From assembly GCF_028728065.1 (NCBI RefSeq), contig NZ_CP117811.1, forward strand, positions 2,356,001 through 2,420,000: DNA of 64,000 bases, in the 5' to 3' direction. The position numbers and the translations under genes were made by a program. The DNA comes from Lentisphaera profundi. GTDB lineage: Bacteria > Verrucomicrobiota > Lentisphaeria > Lentisphaerales > Lentisphaeraceae. How positions within the stretch are numbered: the first letter of the stretch is position 1; each line of letters begins with the position of its first letter. The notes under the pieces are model-generated. The model saw nothing but the letters and a program-made list of their open reading frames with translations. It did not search any database and had not been told where the DNA came from. This document shows, piece by piece, positions 42,078-51,828 of the stretch.

Positions 42078-43930
42078 TGGTTTATTTTAAAAATATCGAC
42101 TTACTTCCCTACCTCATTGCCATTTTCGCCTTTGCACTCTTGTGCCTATTTTTTGGTAATAGCTACCGACGTAAAATTATTAAATTACTCAAGCTCGACT
42201 ATGGCTTAGACTTAATTAAAATGAGTCAACTCTCACAGTCACGCCGCCGTATGCGCTATTCGCTACTGATAATTATCATTGCCATCTTATGCCTGTGCTT
42301 ACTGCGTCCACAAGGGAAAGAAATCGCCCAAGAAAAAGAAAGCTCCAGTCGCTCAATACTCTTTCTCATTGATATCTCCAAAAGTATGAATGTTCGAGAT
42401 ATGAATGAACAAAGCCGCTTAGAGTATTCAAAATGGTGGGCTAAAAGATTGATGAGCGATATCCCTGGTGACCGTTTTGGCCTTATCACTTTTTCCAAAA
42501 TTGCCAATATTGAATGCCCCCTCACATCCGATCCCGAAATGGTTTTGCTCTATCTTGCAGACCTCAATAGCTCACTTTTACCGGGTGGAGGAACCAATAT
42601 TGCAGACGCCTTAGATAACGCCCAAAAACAATTCAAAGAAAATGAACGCGATAGTCGTGTCGTCGTTTTGCTAAGTGATGGCGAAACCGAGAACGATAAG
42701 TGGCGTGAGTCACTCGATGCCTTGAAGAAGAAAAATATCCCTGTCAATGTCATTGGCTTAGGAGATCCCAAGCGCGAAGGGCTAGTGTTGGATGAAAAAG
42801 GTCGTCCCATCCGCAATTCAAAAGGAGACTATGTCATGAGCTTAAGCGACACCAGTACCCTCAAACAAATCGCAGATGAAACCGGTGGTACATATATCCC
42901 ATGGGATCCGGAACAGTCTCTCAAGTCAGGTCACCGTGAGATCGAAGCACTCATTCACGATTTGGAATTTGATGAAAGTAAAAAAGAAAATATTAAAGTT
43001 CGTACGGAACTTTACTTTCTATTTATACCTTTTGCGATCCTCATTTTGACGATTCGCCTTTGGATTTCAGAATCAAAAACTAAAGAGATCTCTACGAAAT
43101 TACTGAGTCTCTTTATTGTATTCGCTTTAAGTCCTGAACTACCTGCTCAGGCACAACTCCCGCCTCAAGCAAGCTCGCCCACCAAAACTCAAAAAGCCAA
43201 AATCTCCCCGGAAGAACTCAAAAAGAAAATTGATGAAATATGTGTACACATTACTCATCCCATCACTGAAATGAAGTCCTATAATTGTGCTTTAGTAATC
43301 GAAAATAAACTCAATGAATATCCAGCTTTGATACTCGAGCATTTAGACAAGCTCTATCGAGCAGCTGCACGAGATCCACGAATTAAATTACAGGCCTTAG
43401 CAAATTTAAATTCCTTCAAGCACAAGCAGGCCTTGCTTAGTGAGCCCGCAAATCAAAGCAAAGCATTAGAGACCGTAATCAATGATTATATTACTCTCTT
43501 GAGCCAATACCCAAATAGCGAAGACTTACAATACAATATTGACCTAGCACTCCAGCAAAAACAAAAAATAGATCAGCAGGATAAAGATCAGCAGGACAAA
43601 GATCAGCAGGATAAAGATCAGCAGGACAAAGATCAGCAAGACAAAGATCAGCAAGACAAAGATCAGCAGGACAAAGATCAGCAGGACAAAGATCAGCAGG
43701 ACAAAGATCAGCAGGACAAAGATCAAAAAACAGATCCCGGCAAAGAGAATCCAAATGATAAACAAAAGCCAGGTCAACAGCAACAAAAAGCGAGTCAAAT
43801 GACTGAGGACGAAGCAAACGCCGCATTCCAAGACGAACTTAAGCGACAACAACAATTACGAGATCTAATCCGCCAAAGTCGTGAACAACGAAATAAACGC
43901 CAACACTTCAATCCAGAACAGGATAAATAA
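42077..43930 (+). CDS. batB: BatB-BatC fusion: VWA protein with TPR and DQQDK-repeat tail
   Basis: A 617-residue fusion. Residues 1-340 are BatB: two N-terminal membrane segments, MIDAS D99-S101-S103 (FLIDISKSMN), T173 (GGTN), D201 (LLSDGE) and a membrane helix near 325. A signal-peptide-like stretch follows (LLSLFIVFALSPELPAQAQ), then a helical TPR-like region as in BatC, ten DQQDK repeats and a basic end. The internal signal suggests two once-separate genes joined in frame. The ATG at 42077 overlaps the batA stop. The role is inferred from Bat aerotolerance operons. Confidence 0.85.
   Translation: MVYFKNIDLLPYLIAIFAFALLCLFFGNSYRRKIIKLLKLDYGLDLIKMSQLSQSRRRMRYSLLIIIIAILCLCLLRPQGKEIAQEKESSSRSILFLIDISKSMNVRDMNEQSRLEYSKWWAKRLMSDIPGDRFGLITFSKIANIECPLTSDPEMVLLYLADLNSSLLPGGGTNIADALDNAQKQFKENERDSRVVVLLSDGETENDKWRESLDALKKKNIPVNVIGLGDPKREGLVLDEKGRPIRNSKGDYVMSLSDTSTLKQIADETGGTYIPWDPEQSLKSGHREIEALIHDLEFDESKKENIKVRTELYFLFIPFAILILTIRLWISESKTKEISTKLLSLFIVFALSPELPAQAQLPPQASSPTKTQKAKISPEELKKKIDEICVHITHPITEMKSYNCALVIENKLNEYPALILEHLDKLYRAAARDPRIKLQALANLNSFKHKQALLSEPANQSKALETVINDYITLLSQYPNSEDLQYNIDLALQQKQKIDQQDKDQQDKDQQDKDQQDKDQQDKDQQDKDQQDKDQQDKDQQDKDQQDKDQKTDPGKENPNDKQKPGQQQQKASQMTEDEANAAFQDELKRQQQLRDLIRQSREQRNKRQHFNPEQDK
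43571..43720 (+). repeat. In-frame 15-bp tandem repeat (ten units, DQQDK)
   Basis: Ten units of GATCAGCAGGACAAA with single-base variants (AGGATAAA, AAGACAAA). It encodes a charged, probably unstructured linker of the fused BatB/C protein. Confidence 0.95.
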
Positions 43931-43932
43931 TA

Positions 43933-46158
43933 ATGAAATATTTCGCTTTGATTTCACTGTTCTTTTCTTGCTTATTATCTGCAGAAATACGCCACCAATA
44001 CACCTTGCCAAATAATACCGATGAATTGGGTCAGCTCTATATCAGTAGTGATACTGAATTAAAATTCACAAGTTTACCCAAAATTGATAGCTTACTCTGG
44101 GGACGCCCTTCTGTCTCAAGTCGAAGTAGTATTTTTAACGGTCGTCGCTCCTATACCAGTAGTATCACGATCCCTTTTAAAGTCTTGAAACCTGGACCTT
44201 TTACCATCCCCAAATTAACCTTGGCTACCCACGAAATTGCTTCCATCAATTTTGAAATTAAAAAAAGCCCTTATGACCAGATCTATTTTATTAAAACTGA
44301 AATCATCAAGGATAGCAAAAAACTTTATCCAGGGCAGTATTTTCGTCTAAAAACTAATCTCTACTTCCAAAAGGATTATGCTATACAAGGAGATTTCTCC
44401 TTCCCTGAATTAGAAGCCGAAGGCATTAAACTTAGAACTTTTGCCAATCGGAGCTCGGGCAATCAACACATAGAATCAGTCGAACAAAACGAAGTCGAAT
44501 TTATGGGTAATAAATTCAACGTCGTGAGCTTAACTTATGTCGCTAGTGCTCTCATCAGCGGCGACTACAAGGCGACTGTCAATCACCAAGCACGTCTGGC
44601 GAAGCGCTCAACCACTCCTGGGACTGGCCGCCCTGTCAGCCTGCAAAGGCAGCACTCATTTCCTGAAATAAAGATCACTATTCTCCCTCCTGCACCGAAA
44701 GATACTATAAACACACGTTTAGTCGGAACTTGGCAATTGAGTTCTAGTGCTGATAAAGAAGAAGTTGAAGTTGGCAAGCCTTTCACCCTCAACTTTACTT
44801 TCTCTTCAAAAGATGGTGACCCAGAACGTTTCCTTATCCCTCAGCAACAATTTAAATTCTTTCGCCTTTTGAGCGAAGAACGTACAATTGAAAATCAGGT
44901 GTTAGAAAATTTATCTGCCAAGCAAAAGTTGATCTTGGCGGCATTGGGCAGCGACGTCAAAATCCCAGCCTTTAATTTTGTGACATTTGACCCCATCCAA
45001 GAAAAATACCATAGCCTAAAAGCCCATTTCTCTTCGATAAAATTTAAGGGTGAAAAATTCAAAGAAGCGCCCAAAGTAGCTCCACGTGTAAGCCCTGTGA
45101 AAAAAGATACCGACAGGACTCTACAAGTGCAAGTCGATGAACGTATTCGACTCCCCCTGATCGCTAATATCCATCCCATTTTATTGATATTAGCGAGCTT
45201 ACTGCCCCTCGCCTTTTTTCTTAAAGCCTACATTCATGTCAAACCCACCACACGAGCGATGCAAGAAAAAAAGTTACGTCAAATCCGTCGCATCCTCAAA
45301 AAGTCGAATCCCGAAAAGTCCCACAATATTTACAAAGATCACCTCGTACCTCTGCTCAAGCAAATTTACTTGTTTAGTTCGGGAGACAGCAACAATCAAG
45401 TCATTCAAAAAATATCCAATACGGAGCTCAAACAAATTTTAACACGTTACGAAAATCAGCGCTTCCAAAAAGGCGCCGACAAAGTCATCAATGGCAAATC
45501 ACTCAGCAAAGCCTTGAAAGCTTTAAGTTTCTTCTTCCTCTGTATGCTGCCCTTTGCTAGCCAAGCTCAAAACGAGCCCTTAAAATCGAGTACTGAGTAT
45601 ATAAAACTACTTGAAAAAGAGCCTGAAAATATAAGTTACACTTTAAATACCGCGCTCGCTTTAGTCGAAGAAAAAAATCATAGTTTAGCTTATGCCTACT
45701 CTCAGCGTATCACACGCATGGCACCACGTCTTGAACGCAATAATGAACTTGCCACTCAACTAAGAAAAACTTTAAAACAAGTACCTTCGACAACTCCCTT
45801 CCTCCGCCCAGACGAGCTCTGGACCATGGCCATTTATTTATGGATCACGGCCTTCTTTTTACTTTGCATCTACCGCAAAATCTCAAAAACCTTAATTACG
45901 GTCATCTTTTCTAGTGCCTTACTAATATCTGTCTGGGCCTACCTTCTCACGCAAAGTTATTGGCGTGATAATCAATATATCGTCATAAACAAATCTGCAA
46001 AAAGCTACTCATCTGTCAACGGCTCACAGCCTGATGCTACTGCAGTCAAATATCTCGCAACTTACTCTGGACAAGCTCAAGCATCCCAACGAGTCCTCAT
46101 CATTAAGGGTGAAGATAAAATTTGGCTTGAGCGAAAAGACCTCTTCAAAGTTTGGTAA
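43933..46158 (+). CDS. batD: BatD-BatE fusion
   Basis: A 741-residue fusion. A signal peptide (YFALISLFFSCLLSAEI) is followed by BatD-like beta domains (residues 20-380) and a membrane helix near 415 (IHPILLILASLLPLAFFL). After a cytoplasmic stretch, an internal signal-like helix (ALSFFFLCMLPFASQAQ) near residue 535 starts a BatE-like TPR region, two further membrane helices and a C-terminal SH3-like segment (VINKSAKSYSSVNGS ... IWLERKDLFKVW). Last gene of the Bat operon, three bases after batB/C. Partner and cargo are unknown. Confidence 0.8.
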   Translation: MKYFALISLFFSCLLSAEIRHQYTLPNNTDELGQLYISSDTELKFTSLPKIDSLLWGRPSVSSRSSIFNGRRSYTSSITIPFKVLKPGPFTIPKLTLATHEIASINFEIKKSPYDQIYFIKTEIIKDSKKLYPGQYFRLKTNLYFQKDYAIQGDFSFPELEAEGIKLRTFANRSSGNQHIESVEQNEVEFMGNKFNVVSLTYVASALISGDYKATVNHQARLAKRSTTPGTGRPVSLQRQHSFPEIKITILPPAPKDTINTRLVGTWQLSSSADKEEVEVGKPFTLNFTFSSKDGDPERFLIPQQQFKFFRLLSEERTIENQVLENLSAKQKLILAALGSDVKIPAFNFVTFDPIQEKYHSLKAHFSSIKFKGEKFKEAPKVAPRVSPVKKDTDRTLQVQVDERIRLPLIANIHPILLILASLLPLAFFLKAYIHVKPTTRAMQEKKLRQIRRILKKSNPEKSHNIYKDHLVPLLKQIYLFSSGDSNNQVIQKISNTELKQILTRYENQRFQKGADKVINGKSLSKALKALSFFFLCMLPFASQAQNEPLKSSTEYIKLLEKEPENISYTLNTALALVEEKNHSLAYAYSQRITRMAPRLERNNELATQLRKTLKQVPSTTPFLRPDELWTMAIYLWITAFFLLCIYRKISKTLITVIFSSALLISVWAYLLTQSYWRDNQYIVINKSAKSYSSVNGSQPDATAVKYLATYSGQAQASQRVLIIKGEDKIWLERKDLFKVW

Positions 46159-46228
46159 AGCCTCGATTTGAATTAGAAAATTCTCTGTCTCAGGTCATTG
46201 TGACTTTTTGATTTATTACGGACTCTCA

Positions 46229-47167
46229 ATGAATAACAAGCACACAAACATTTACTTTCTTAAACTGCAAGAATTTTATCACCCCTTAGCTGAGCTCGAA
46301 AGCTCTAGCTTCTTTGGTTTTGAAATTGAACGGGATCAACGCTTTGTTTTCAGTGAAAAAAAGGTTGATATCAGTGATTCAGCTTTCTTTGATTGGGGGG
46401 CAGAAATTTTAGTTCAAGAAAACGATTTCGAACAATTTTTAGAAACGATCAAAAATGCTGAGTTTAGTCTTTGCGAAGGCCGCATTGAAACCCCCTCTGC
46501 AGGCAATCATCCCAAGGTCAATAAAGACGTTCTTTTCCAAGTCTTAGAATACATCGAGGGTAGTTTCAACCTGAATTCCCCTAAGGAACGTTATGCTATT
46601 TGTCGCGATCATGACAATTGGTACTTCGTCAAAATATTTAGTGAAAAATCTAATCGCCTGTTCGAACATAGTAAAAAACCTGCCACCTTTTCTTCTGCAC
46701 TCAATTCCATCAGTGCACGCGTAGCCATCAATCTCCTCAAAAATGCGGGCAACAATTTCTTGGATTGTGGCTGTGGTTCGGGAAGCCTTAGTTTAGAGGC
46801 CTGTCATTCCGGACTTAAGGTCACTGCTATAGATCGCTCAGCACAAGCTGTTTCCATGACTGAAGAGAACTTAGCGTACTTTAATTACTCTGCAGAACTG
46901 CATCACAAAGAACTTAAAGATTGGACAAAGACACATGACTCTGCCGTAATTGACTTTCCTTATGGCTTTTCTTGTGCAAGAGATGAAGAAGAAGAACTGC
47001 AAAATCTTCATTTACTCTTTCCTCTTGTCTATCAGAGTGTATTTTTTTCATCAACAGATTTAAGTCCACAAATGAAAGCTATCGGTTACCAAATTATTAA
47101 ACACAAAGTTATGAAGTATCCAAATGTCACAAGACACATCATCTACGCCCTCGCCGGAAGAGAATAG
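46229..47167 (+). CDS. Trm11/UPF0020-like methyltransferase
   Basis: About 312 residues. The C-terminal half is a class I methyltransferase: NFLDCGCGSGSLSLEACHSG near residue 180, VTAIDRSAQAVSM, and the catalytic-type motif VIDFPYGFS (a variant of DPPYG). The N-terminal half looks like the THUMP-side domain of tRNA guanine-N2 methyltransferases, but this is not certain. The ATG at 46229 with GGA upstream is preferred over a TTG at 46208. Its 3' end overlaps trmO by 44 bases. RNA is the likely substrate. Confidence 0.6.
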   Translation: MNNKHTNIYFLKLQEFYHPLAELESSSFFGFEIERDQRFVFSEKKVDISDSAFFDWGAEILVQENDFEQFLETIKNAEFSLCEGRIETPSAGNHPKVNKDVLFQVLEYIEGSFNLNSPKERYAICRDHDNWYFVKIFSEKSNRLFEHSKKPATFSSALNSISARVAINLLKNAGNNFLDCGCGSGSLSLEACHSGLKVTAIDRSAQAVSMTEENLAYFNYSAELHHKELKDWTKTHDSAVIDFPYGFSCARDEEEELQNLHLLFPLVYQSVFFSSTDLSPQMKAIGYQIIKHKVMKYPNVTRHIIYALAGRE

Positions 47168-47867
47168 TTTCTCGATTCAGCCTATTGGCTTTATTGCCAG
47201 TGATCTAAAAGAAAAGTTTGGCACTCCACGCCAAGCTGGACTTTGTCTTTCCGTGGCCAGTAGTATCATTTTGGAAAACTCAGCTTTTAATCGCGAAGCT
47301 ATTACGGGCTTAGAAAACTGTTCTCATTTATGGGTATTGGCTTGGTTTCACAAAAATAAAGATATGAAAGCACGTTCTTTAGTGCGTCCACCACGACTCG
47401 GTGGCAACACAAAAGTAGGCGTTTTTTCAACACGATCTCCGTACCGCCCAAACCCCATTAGCATTTCCGCGTGTGCTCTCAACGGCATCGTTTTTAAGAA
47501 AAATGAAATTATCATTGAAATTGATGGCTGTGACCTTGTTCACGGAACTCCTGTCATCGACATCAAACCCTACATCCCCTACGCCGATGCTATTGAAGAT
47601 AGCTCTGCAGGTTGGGCTGACGGCGATTGGCCCATTTTAGAAGTCTCCTATTCGCCACAAGCACGCGCTATTTTAGACAAACATCAACTTGAAGATGGCT
47701 TAACAGAAATCCTTTGCCAAGACCCACGTCCTGCCTACCAAAAAAAGAACGAAGGCAAAGTTTATACTTTCCAATTTAATGCTTTTGATATATCTTTTAA
47801 AACAATTAACGAAACTCATGTACGCGTTGAAGAAATCACTGCTTTAAAGGATAAAAATGGAAAATAA
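47124..47867 (+). CDS. trmO: tRNA (N6-threonylcarbamoyladenosine(37)-N6)-methyltransferase
   Basis: A 247-residue TrmO/UPF0066 protein. Hallmarks are IQPIGFIASDLKEKFGTPRQ near residue 18, LENCSHLWVLAWFHKN near 60, VGVFSTRSPYRPNPISIS near 98 and the DLVHGTPVIDIKPYIPYAD block near 140. It methylates t6A made through TsaC (31541). The C-terminal ~80 residues carry the second domain usual in bacterial forms. It overlaps the M48 gene by 11 bases. Confidence 0.92.
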   Translation: MSQDTSSTPSPEENSFSIQPIGFIASDLKEKFGTPRQAGLCLSVASSIILENSAFNREAITGLENCSHLWVLAWFHKNKDMKARSLVRPPRLGGNTKVGVFSTRSPYRPNPISISACALNGIVFKKNEIIIEIDGCDLVHGTPVIDIKPYIPYADAIEDSSAGWADGDWPILEVSYSPQARAILDKHQLEDGLTEILCQDPRPAYQKKNEGKVYTFQFNAFDISFKTINETHVRVEEITALKDKNGK

Positions 47868-48708
47868 ATTCAAATTTCTAATTCTCATTTGCTCAAGTTT
47901 ATTTTTCTTTTCTTGTCAAACAAATCCTATGACTGGACGCAGTCAATTAATAATGTACTCAAGTGACAAGATGCTCAATCTATCTGAAGTACAGTATGCC
48001 AATGTTCTTAAAGAATCTAAAATCTCAAACAGCTCACAAGAAAAAGCTCGACTCCAGCGCGTTGGCACACGAATTGCTAAAGCTGTGGATGACTACTTAA
48101 AAGAAAGCAGACTCGAGAACAACTTTAAATGGGAATTCAACCTCATCGAAGATAAGCAAGTCAACGCTTGGTGTATGCCGGGTGGCAAAATTGCTTTCTA
48201 TAGCGGAATTTTACCCATTACAAAAGATGATGCTGGCATGGCTGTAGTTATGGGCCACGAGATTGCTCACGCCGTCGCTGAGCACGGAAACGAACGCATG
48301 AGCCAAGCTATGCTCATCAAAGGGAGTTTGATGGCTGCCGCAATTGGTATTCAGACCACTGATACAGTCGATGATGAAATGGGACAAGCCATACTTATTG
48401 GTGCAGGCGGCTTAGCCAGTGTCGGTATAGCGCTACCGAATTCACGAACACAAGAACTCGAGGCCGACTATATGGGCCTTGTCTTCATGGCCAAAGCTGG
48501 CTATAACCCCGAGCGAGCCATTGCATTCTGGCAAGACATGTCCAAGGCTGGTAGTGCTGAAAAGCCACCAGAATTTTTATCGACTCACCCAGGTGATATT
48601 AGACGCATTGACGAAATTAAAAAATATCTTCCAAAAGCCATGTATTATTATCGACAGAGTCCACAATTCCAAGAACTGGAAATTAAACAACTCGCTCCAA
48701 AAAATTAA
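47857..48708 (+). CDS. M48-family metalloprotease lipoprotein
   Basis: A 283-residue lipoprotein protease. The lipobox FFFSC gives lipidated C20. The zinc site is HEIAH (H134, E135, H138) with E202 in QELEADYMGL as third ligand; the MTGRSQL block after the lipobox and FLSTHPGDIRRI near 247 are typical of LoiP/YcaL-like proteins. It probably degrades misfolded outer-membrane proteins in the periplasm. Cleavage by signal peptidase II is inferred. Confidence 0.92.
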   Translation: MENKFKFLILICSSLFFFSCQTNPMTGRSQLIMYSSDKMLNLSEVQYANVLKESKISNSSQEKARLQRVGTRIAKAVDDYLKESRLENNFKWEFNLIEDKQVNAWCMPGGKIAFYSGILPITKDDAGMAVVMGHEIAHAVAEHGNERMSQAMLIKGSLMAAAIGIQTTDTVDDEMGQAILIGAGGLASVGIALPNSRTQELEADYMGLVFMAKAGYNPERAIAFWQDMSKAGSAEKPPEFLSTHPGDIRRIDEIKKYLPKAMYYYRQSPQFQELEIKQLAPKN

Positions 48709-48726
48709 TATAAGCTGATTTTAGTG

Positions 48727-49491
48727 CTATCTCCCTAGTCCTAAAAAAATGAGCACTTCTTCTTGAGATGGTTTTTTAAACATTAAAAAAATGAGTACCC
48801 CAAAAAGTAAAAGACTGAGAAGTCCAAGTAAAAAATTTATTTTATTTTTCTTGCTTTTTACTTGAGGTCGACGCTTACCCCCACGAATAGTCTTCGAGGG
48901 ATTAATTCGCGTGGGCTGCAAGTAGGTATCTTCAAATAGTCCTTCATCATGAAACTTTTCTTGTAGGTCTTCATCTCCTTGCGTCCTTTCATTAGGAGGA
49001 TGAATCCTTTCGCTACCCATCAATAGATCTAAATCGACCTCACTTATTTCTGCACTAGCTACAGCGTCTGGATTTTGCTCAATAAATTCCTTTCTTAAAA
49101 GACTCAAGGATTTAATTTCATGAGTATCTAAAACATTGATATTCGTAGGCAATTGACTGAGCCCCTGATCCTGAGCCGAACCTAAATCTTGACTCGTACT
49201 CTCTTCTGAATCGTTTCTATGAAAAGGCTGGGCCAAGTCAGCCACTTTGGGTTTTAGGCGTCTCAAAGTCTTGAGTTCTTGTGTCTCGAGTGGATCCATA
49301 TCAGTTACAGGTTCTCCCTGTAGAGTCTCTGCGGAAGATTCGTTAAACACCGTGGCTTTTCCCCCTTCGTCCTGGATTAACATCGCTAAATCACAGCCCG
49401 TGCAGCGAACTTTATGACCTAAATAGTCTAAGGGAGCCGCAAGTAATTCTTTACAGCCTAAACAATTAAAAATAATTTCATTTTCTGACAT
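48727..49491 (-). CDS. Zinc-ribbon protein with C-terminal membrane anchor
   Basis: About 254 residues, unknown function. An N-terminal zinc ribbon (NCLGCKE and RCTGCDL, with a LDYLGHKV stretch between) is followed by an acidic, low-complexity region and a C-terminal membrane helix (FLLGLLSLLLFGVLIFLMF). The ribbon resembles the one on the kinase at 37098, and this protein could be a substrate of such signalling. The ATG at 49491 (or 49494) is chosen, since the upstream extension adds nothing conserved. Confidence 0.6.
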   Translation of the reverse strand: MSENEIIFNCLGCKELLAAPLDYLGHKVRCTGCDLAMLIQDEGGKATVFNESSAETLQGEPVTDMDPLETQELKTLRRLKPKVADLAQPFHRNDSEESTSQDLGSAQDQGLSQLPTNINVLDTHEIKSLSLLRKEFIEQNPDAVASAEISEVDLDLLMGSERIHPPNERTQGDEDLQEKFHDEGLFEDTYLQPTRINPSKTIRGGKRRPQVKSKKNKINFLLGLLSLLLFGVLIFLMFKKPSQEEVLIFLGLGR

Positions 49492-49524
49492 CATTAGGCT
49501 CGATCTTAATTCAAGAGAACACAT

Positions 49525-50006
49525 ACTCTTTTACAATAATTCTCTAACTATGATAAAAAAGTACTCACGGCCTAGGCTTAAGTAAATTAAGATCAGTTAT
49601 TTATATAAAACACAAAGACATTGCTGAAGCTGCAACAAAAAATGGCGCTTAAGCTGAGTACGTGAGCTAAGTTCAGAAAAAAACTCTTAGAGATATTGTT
49701 CACGGATGCAGCTTAACTGAGCTTCAATTTACTCACTACCGACGCCTTAAACTAAGAAAACGTTAAGAAAGGCTCTGCTTGAATACTTAAAAGGCTTTTA
49801 TTTTTGCGAAAACTGCAAAAACATGATCTAGTGGATAGCATTGATATTTACTTGGAGGTAGGAATCACTTACATAGCAGGCTCTCGATAGCCTTAGTCAC
49901 ACTCCATGCATGTGTGCTCTATAAGTATTTATTTCATGCATCAAAGTGCTTTTTGCAACCATCAAAAACTCCACATTCATATTAACACAAACAAAGGATC
50001 CATAAA
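49525..50006. other. Intergenic region, no clear feature
   Basis: About 480 bases. A short frame near 49670-49750 (KTLRDIVHGCSLTELQ) is broken by stops and I cannot assign it. Nothing else is recognised; it must hold promoters for the genes on both sides. Confidence 0.4.
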
Positions 50007-50474
50007 ATGGAACAAGTAAACGCGTATGAAGCCCCACAAACTGACTTAGAAGTTGTCGACGATGCCAACTTAGCATCCCAAGGAAAACGCTTTGGAACTC
50101 TAATTTTGGATACAATTTTTTATTTGATTTATTCAGTTATTATAGGTGTTATCCTCGGCATTGTTCTCGCGATGACCGATAACATGGCTTTTCTAGAAGT
50201 TTTGGCTAAACCCATCCCTAACTTCCTCTTTGGAATATTTTTAGTGACATCTTATTATATCCCTCAAGAAGTGCTTTGGGGTAGAACTGTCGCAAAAATG
50301 ATACTCGGCACCAAAGTGGTTGATGAAGAGGGAAATAAACCCAAAGCTTCTGCTATTATCATTAGAACTTTTGCTCGTTTCATTCCTTTTGAGGCCTTTA
50401 GTTTCTTATATGCCGATGGTGCAAAAGGCTGGCATGACCGTTTTTCTAAAACGAAAGTCATTTCGACTAAGTAG
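50007..50474 (+). CDS. RDD-family membrane protein
   Basis: A 155-residue RDD protein with GKRFGTLILDTIFYL near residue 26 (the R and D that name the family), three membrane helices (VIIGVILGIVLAM, FLFGIFLVTSYYI and a third near 125) and the loop WGRTVAKMILGTKVVDEEG. Family members are thought to be transporters or membrane-linked factors; the role is unknown. A long hairpin follows the stop. Confidence 0.85.
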   Translation: MEQVNAYEAPQTDLEVVDDANLASQGKRFGTLILDTIFYLIYSVIIGVILGIVLAMTDNMAFLEVLAKPIPNFLFGIFLVTSYYIPQEVLWGRTVAKMILGTKVVDEEGNKPKASAIIIRTFARFIPFEAFSFLYADGAKGWHDRFSKTKVISTK

Positions 50475-50520
50475 TACCTGAATCCCTAAAGCTTAACTTT
50501 TAATAAATTTTAGGACTTAG

Positions 50521-50558
50521 ATGAAACTGAATTAGGCTCACTGCTAATTCAGTTTCAT
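50521..50558 (+). terminator. Long perfect hairpin after the RDD gene
   Basis: A 15-bp perfect stem (ATGAAACTGAATTAG and its complement) with an 8-base loop, 46 bases after the stop. Only a short T-rich tail follows, so it may act as a terminator or an RNA stabiliser. Confidence 0.6.
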
Positions 50559-50741
50559 TCTATAAGGGAAAGAAGAGTTATGAGCGAGATCAATTTATCT
50601 ACAGACCTCCAAAGCAACGTAATTTAAAGCAAAATAAAACTTAATGAATCGTCGCTATCAGGAGTGATTATTATTCTTTTTGGGATTAAACTCACTGATC
50701 ACTCAGCAAGTATAAAAACTCAATTCACAAAAGAGCCTCCC

Positions 50742-51116
50742 ATGATCAACGAAGTCCAGTTTCTATTAAATGAAAAAAAGCAAAGAACTGAAAGCAATAT
50801 AATTAATTTTAAATTCATAATATTCACTGTGGTATTTATATCTTTCGTCCTACTCAATCAAGATAGATACATCGGTGCCAATGCTAATGCAGAAAATAGA
50901 ATGTTACTTGGCTTATGGTTATTATACCCGATTTACTTAGTCATCTTTAAGAAATTCGCAATGAAAAAATATATGATTTTATGCACTGCATGCGAATCTC
51001 CGGTAGCACTCCAATCAAAGTATCAAATAAGCGCCGACCTTGAACAACTCACTCATGAAAAATGCGCTAAGTGCAAAGCTGTACTATCCTTAGATAAATT
51101 AAAAACCAAATCATAA
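50742..51116 (+). CDS. Small membrane protein with C-terminal zinc ribbon
   Basis: About 124 residues from the ATG at 50742. Two membrane helices (FIIFTVVFISFVLLN and LLGLWLLYPIYLVIF) precede a CTACESP ... CAKCKA pair that can bind zinc. Not a recognised family. The start is chosen for the AAAGAG site upstream; the longer frame has no support. Confidence 0.6.
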   Translation: MINEVQFLLNEKKQRTESNIINFKFIIFTVVFISFVLLNQDRYIGANANAENRMLLGLWLLYPIYLVIFKKFAMKKYMILCTACESPVALQSKYQISADLEQLTHEKCAKCKAVLSLDKLKTKS

Positions 51117-51165
51117 GCAGACCATTAGTAAATCAGCTTCTCAAGCCCGCGAAAAGGACCCTCCC

Positions 51166-51585
51166 ATGATTCCTGCTAAAAGCACCCTCAAATACGCTGC
51201 ACTGCGTTTTGCCCTCTTACTTGGAGGACTCGGTTGGTCAATCTCTTTCGCATTTACCTTCAGCTCTTGGCAGACAAGTACTGACTTATTATATGGAATG
51301 GGCGCTGAGCACCAAGCTTTACTCGATTACTGGCTTAAGATGGCCTCAGCTCTCTTTGGCTGTATTGGTTTACTTTTTCTAGCCTGCTTAGTCAAGATGA
51401 ATAAATACGCAGTTATCATTCCTTTACTAGCTTATGGATCGATCTTCATTGGAAGCGTTTTATTATTTTCCGCTTATAACAATTCATTAGACGCTCAATT
51501 GCATCCTACGCATATTATTGATATCCCCTTTTGTTACATTGTAGGCATATTGATTTTATACGGGACAAAAAAGAGCTCCAAATAA
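51166..51585 (+). CDS. Hypothetical four-helix membrane protein
   Basis: A 139-residue protein with four hydrophobic segments (YAALRFALLLGGLGWSISFA, LFGCIGLLFLACLV, IIPLLAYGSIFIGSVLLF and IPFCYIVGILILYG). An AAAAGGACCC stretch before the ATG can serve as ribosome site. Function not known; it stands in a run of small membrane genes. Confidence 0.6.
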   Translation: MIPAKSTLKYAALRFALLLGGLGWSISFAFTFSSWQTSTDLLYGMGAEHQALLDYWLKMASALFGCIGLLFLACLVKMNKYAVIIPLLAYGSIFIGSVLLFSAYNNSLDAQLHPTHIIDIPFCYIVGILILYGTKKSSK

Positions 51586-51828
51586 GCTAATTCCGACGCG
51601 ACTCTATGGACCACACAATTCAAAAAACTCTCTTAAAGACATCTGAGCCAAGCTAAAGCAGGGCAATTCTATCTGAATGACTTTAAGCCTGTAAGCTCAC
51701 TTTCTGGATAATCTATCCATTACTTAGGTGTTCGGCTTTGTTATTTTTAATGCCTTTTGTATAATGGGTCACTAAATAACTATTCATTTATCTAAATAAT
51801 AATCTCACCTTAAAGGATTTATACCAAA

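Noticed and set aside
43491..43855. Minus-strand frames of 103-111 codons opposite batB/C
   Set aside because: Produced by the DQQDK repeat on the other strand; low-complexity repeats only.
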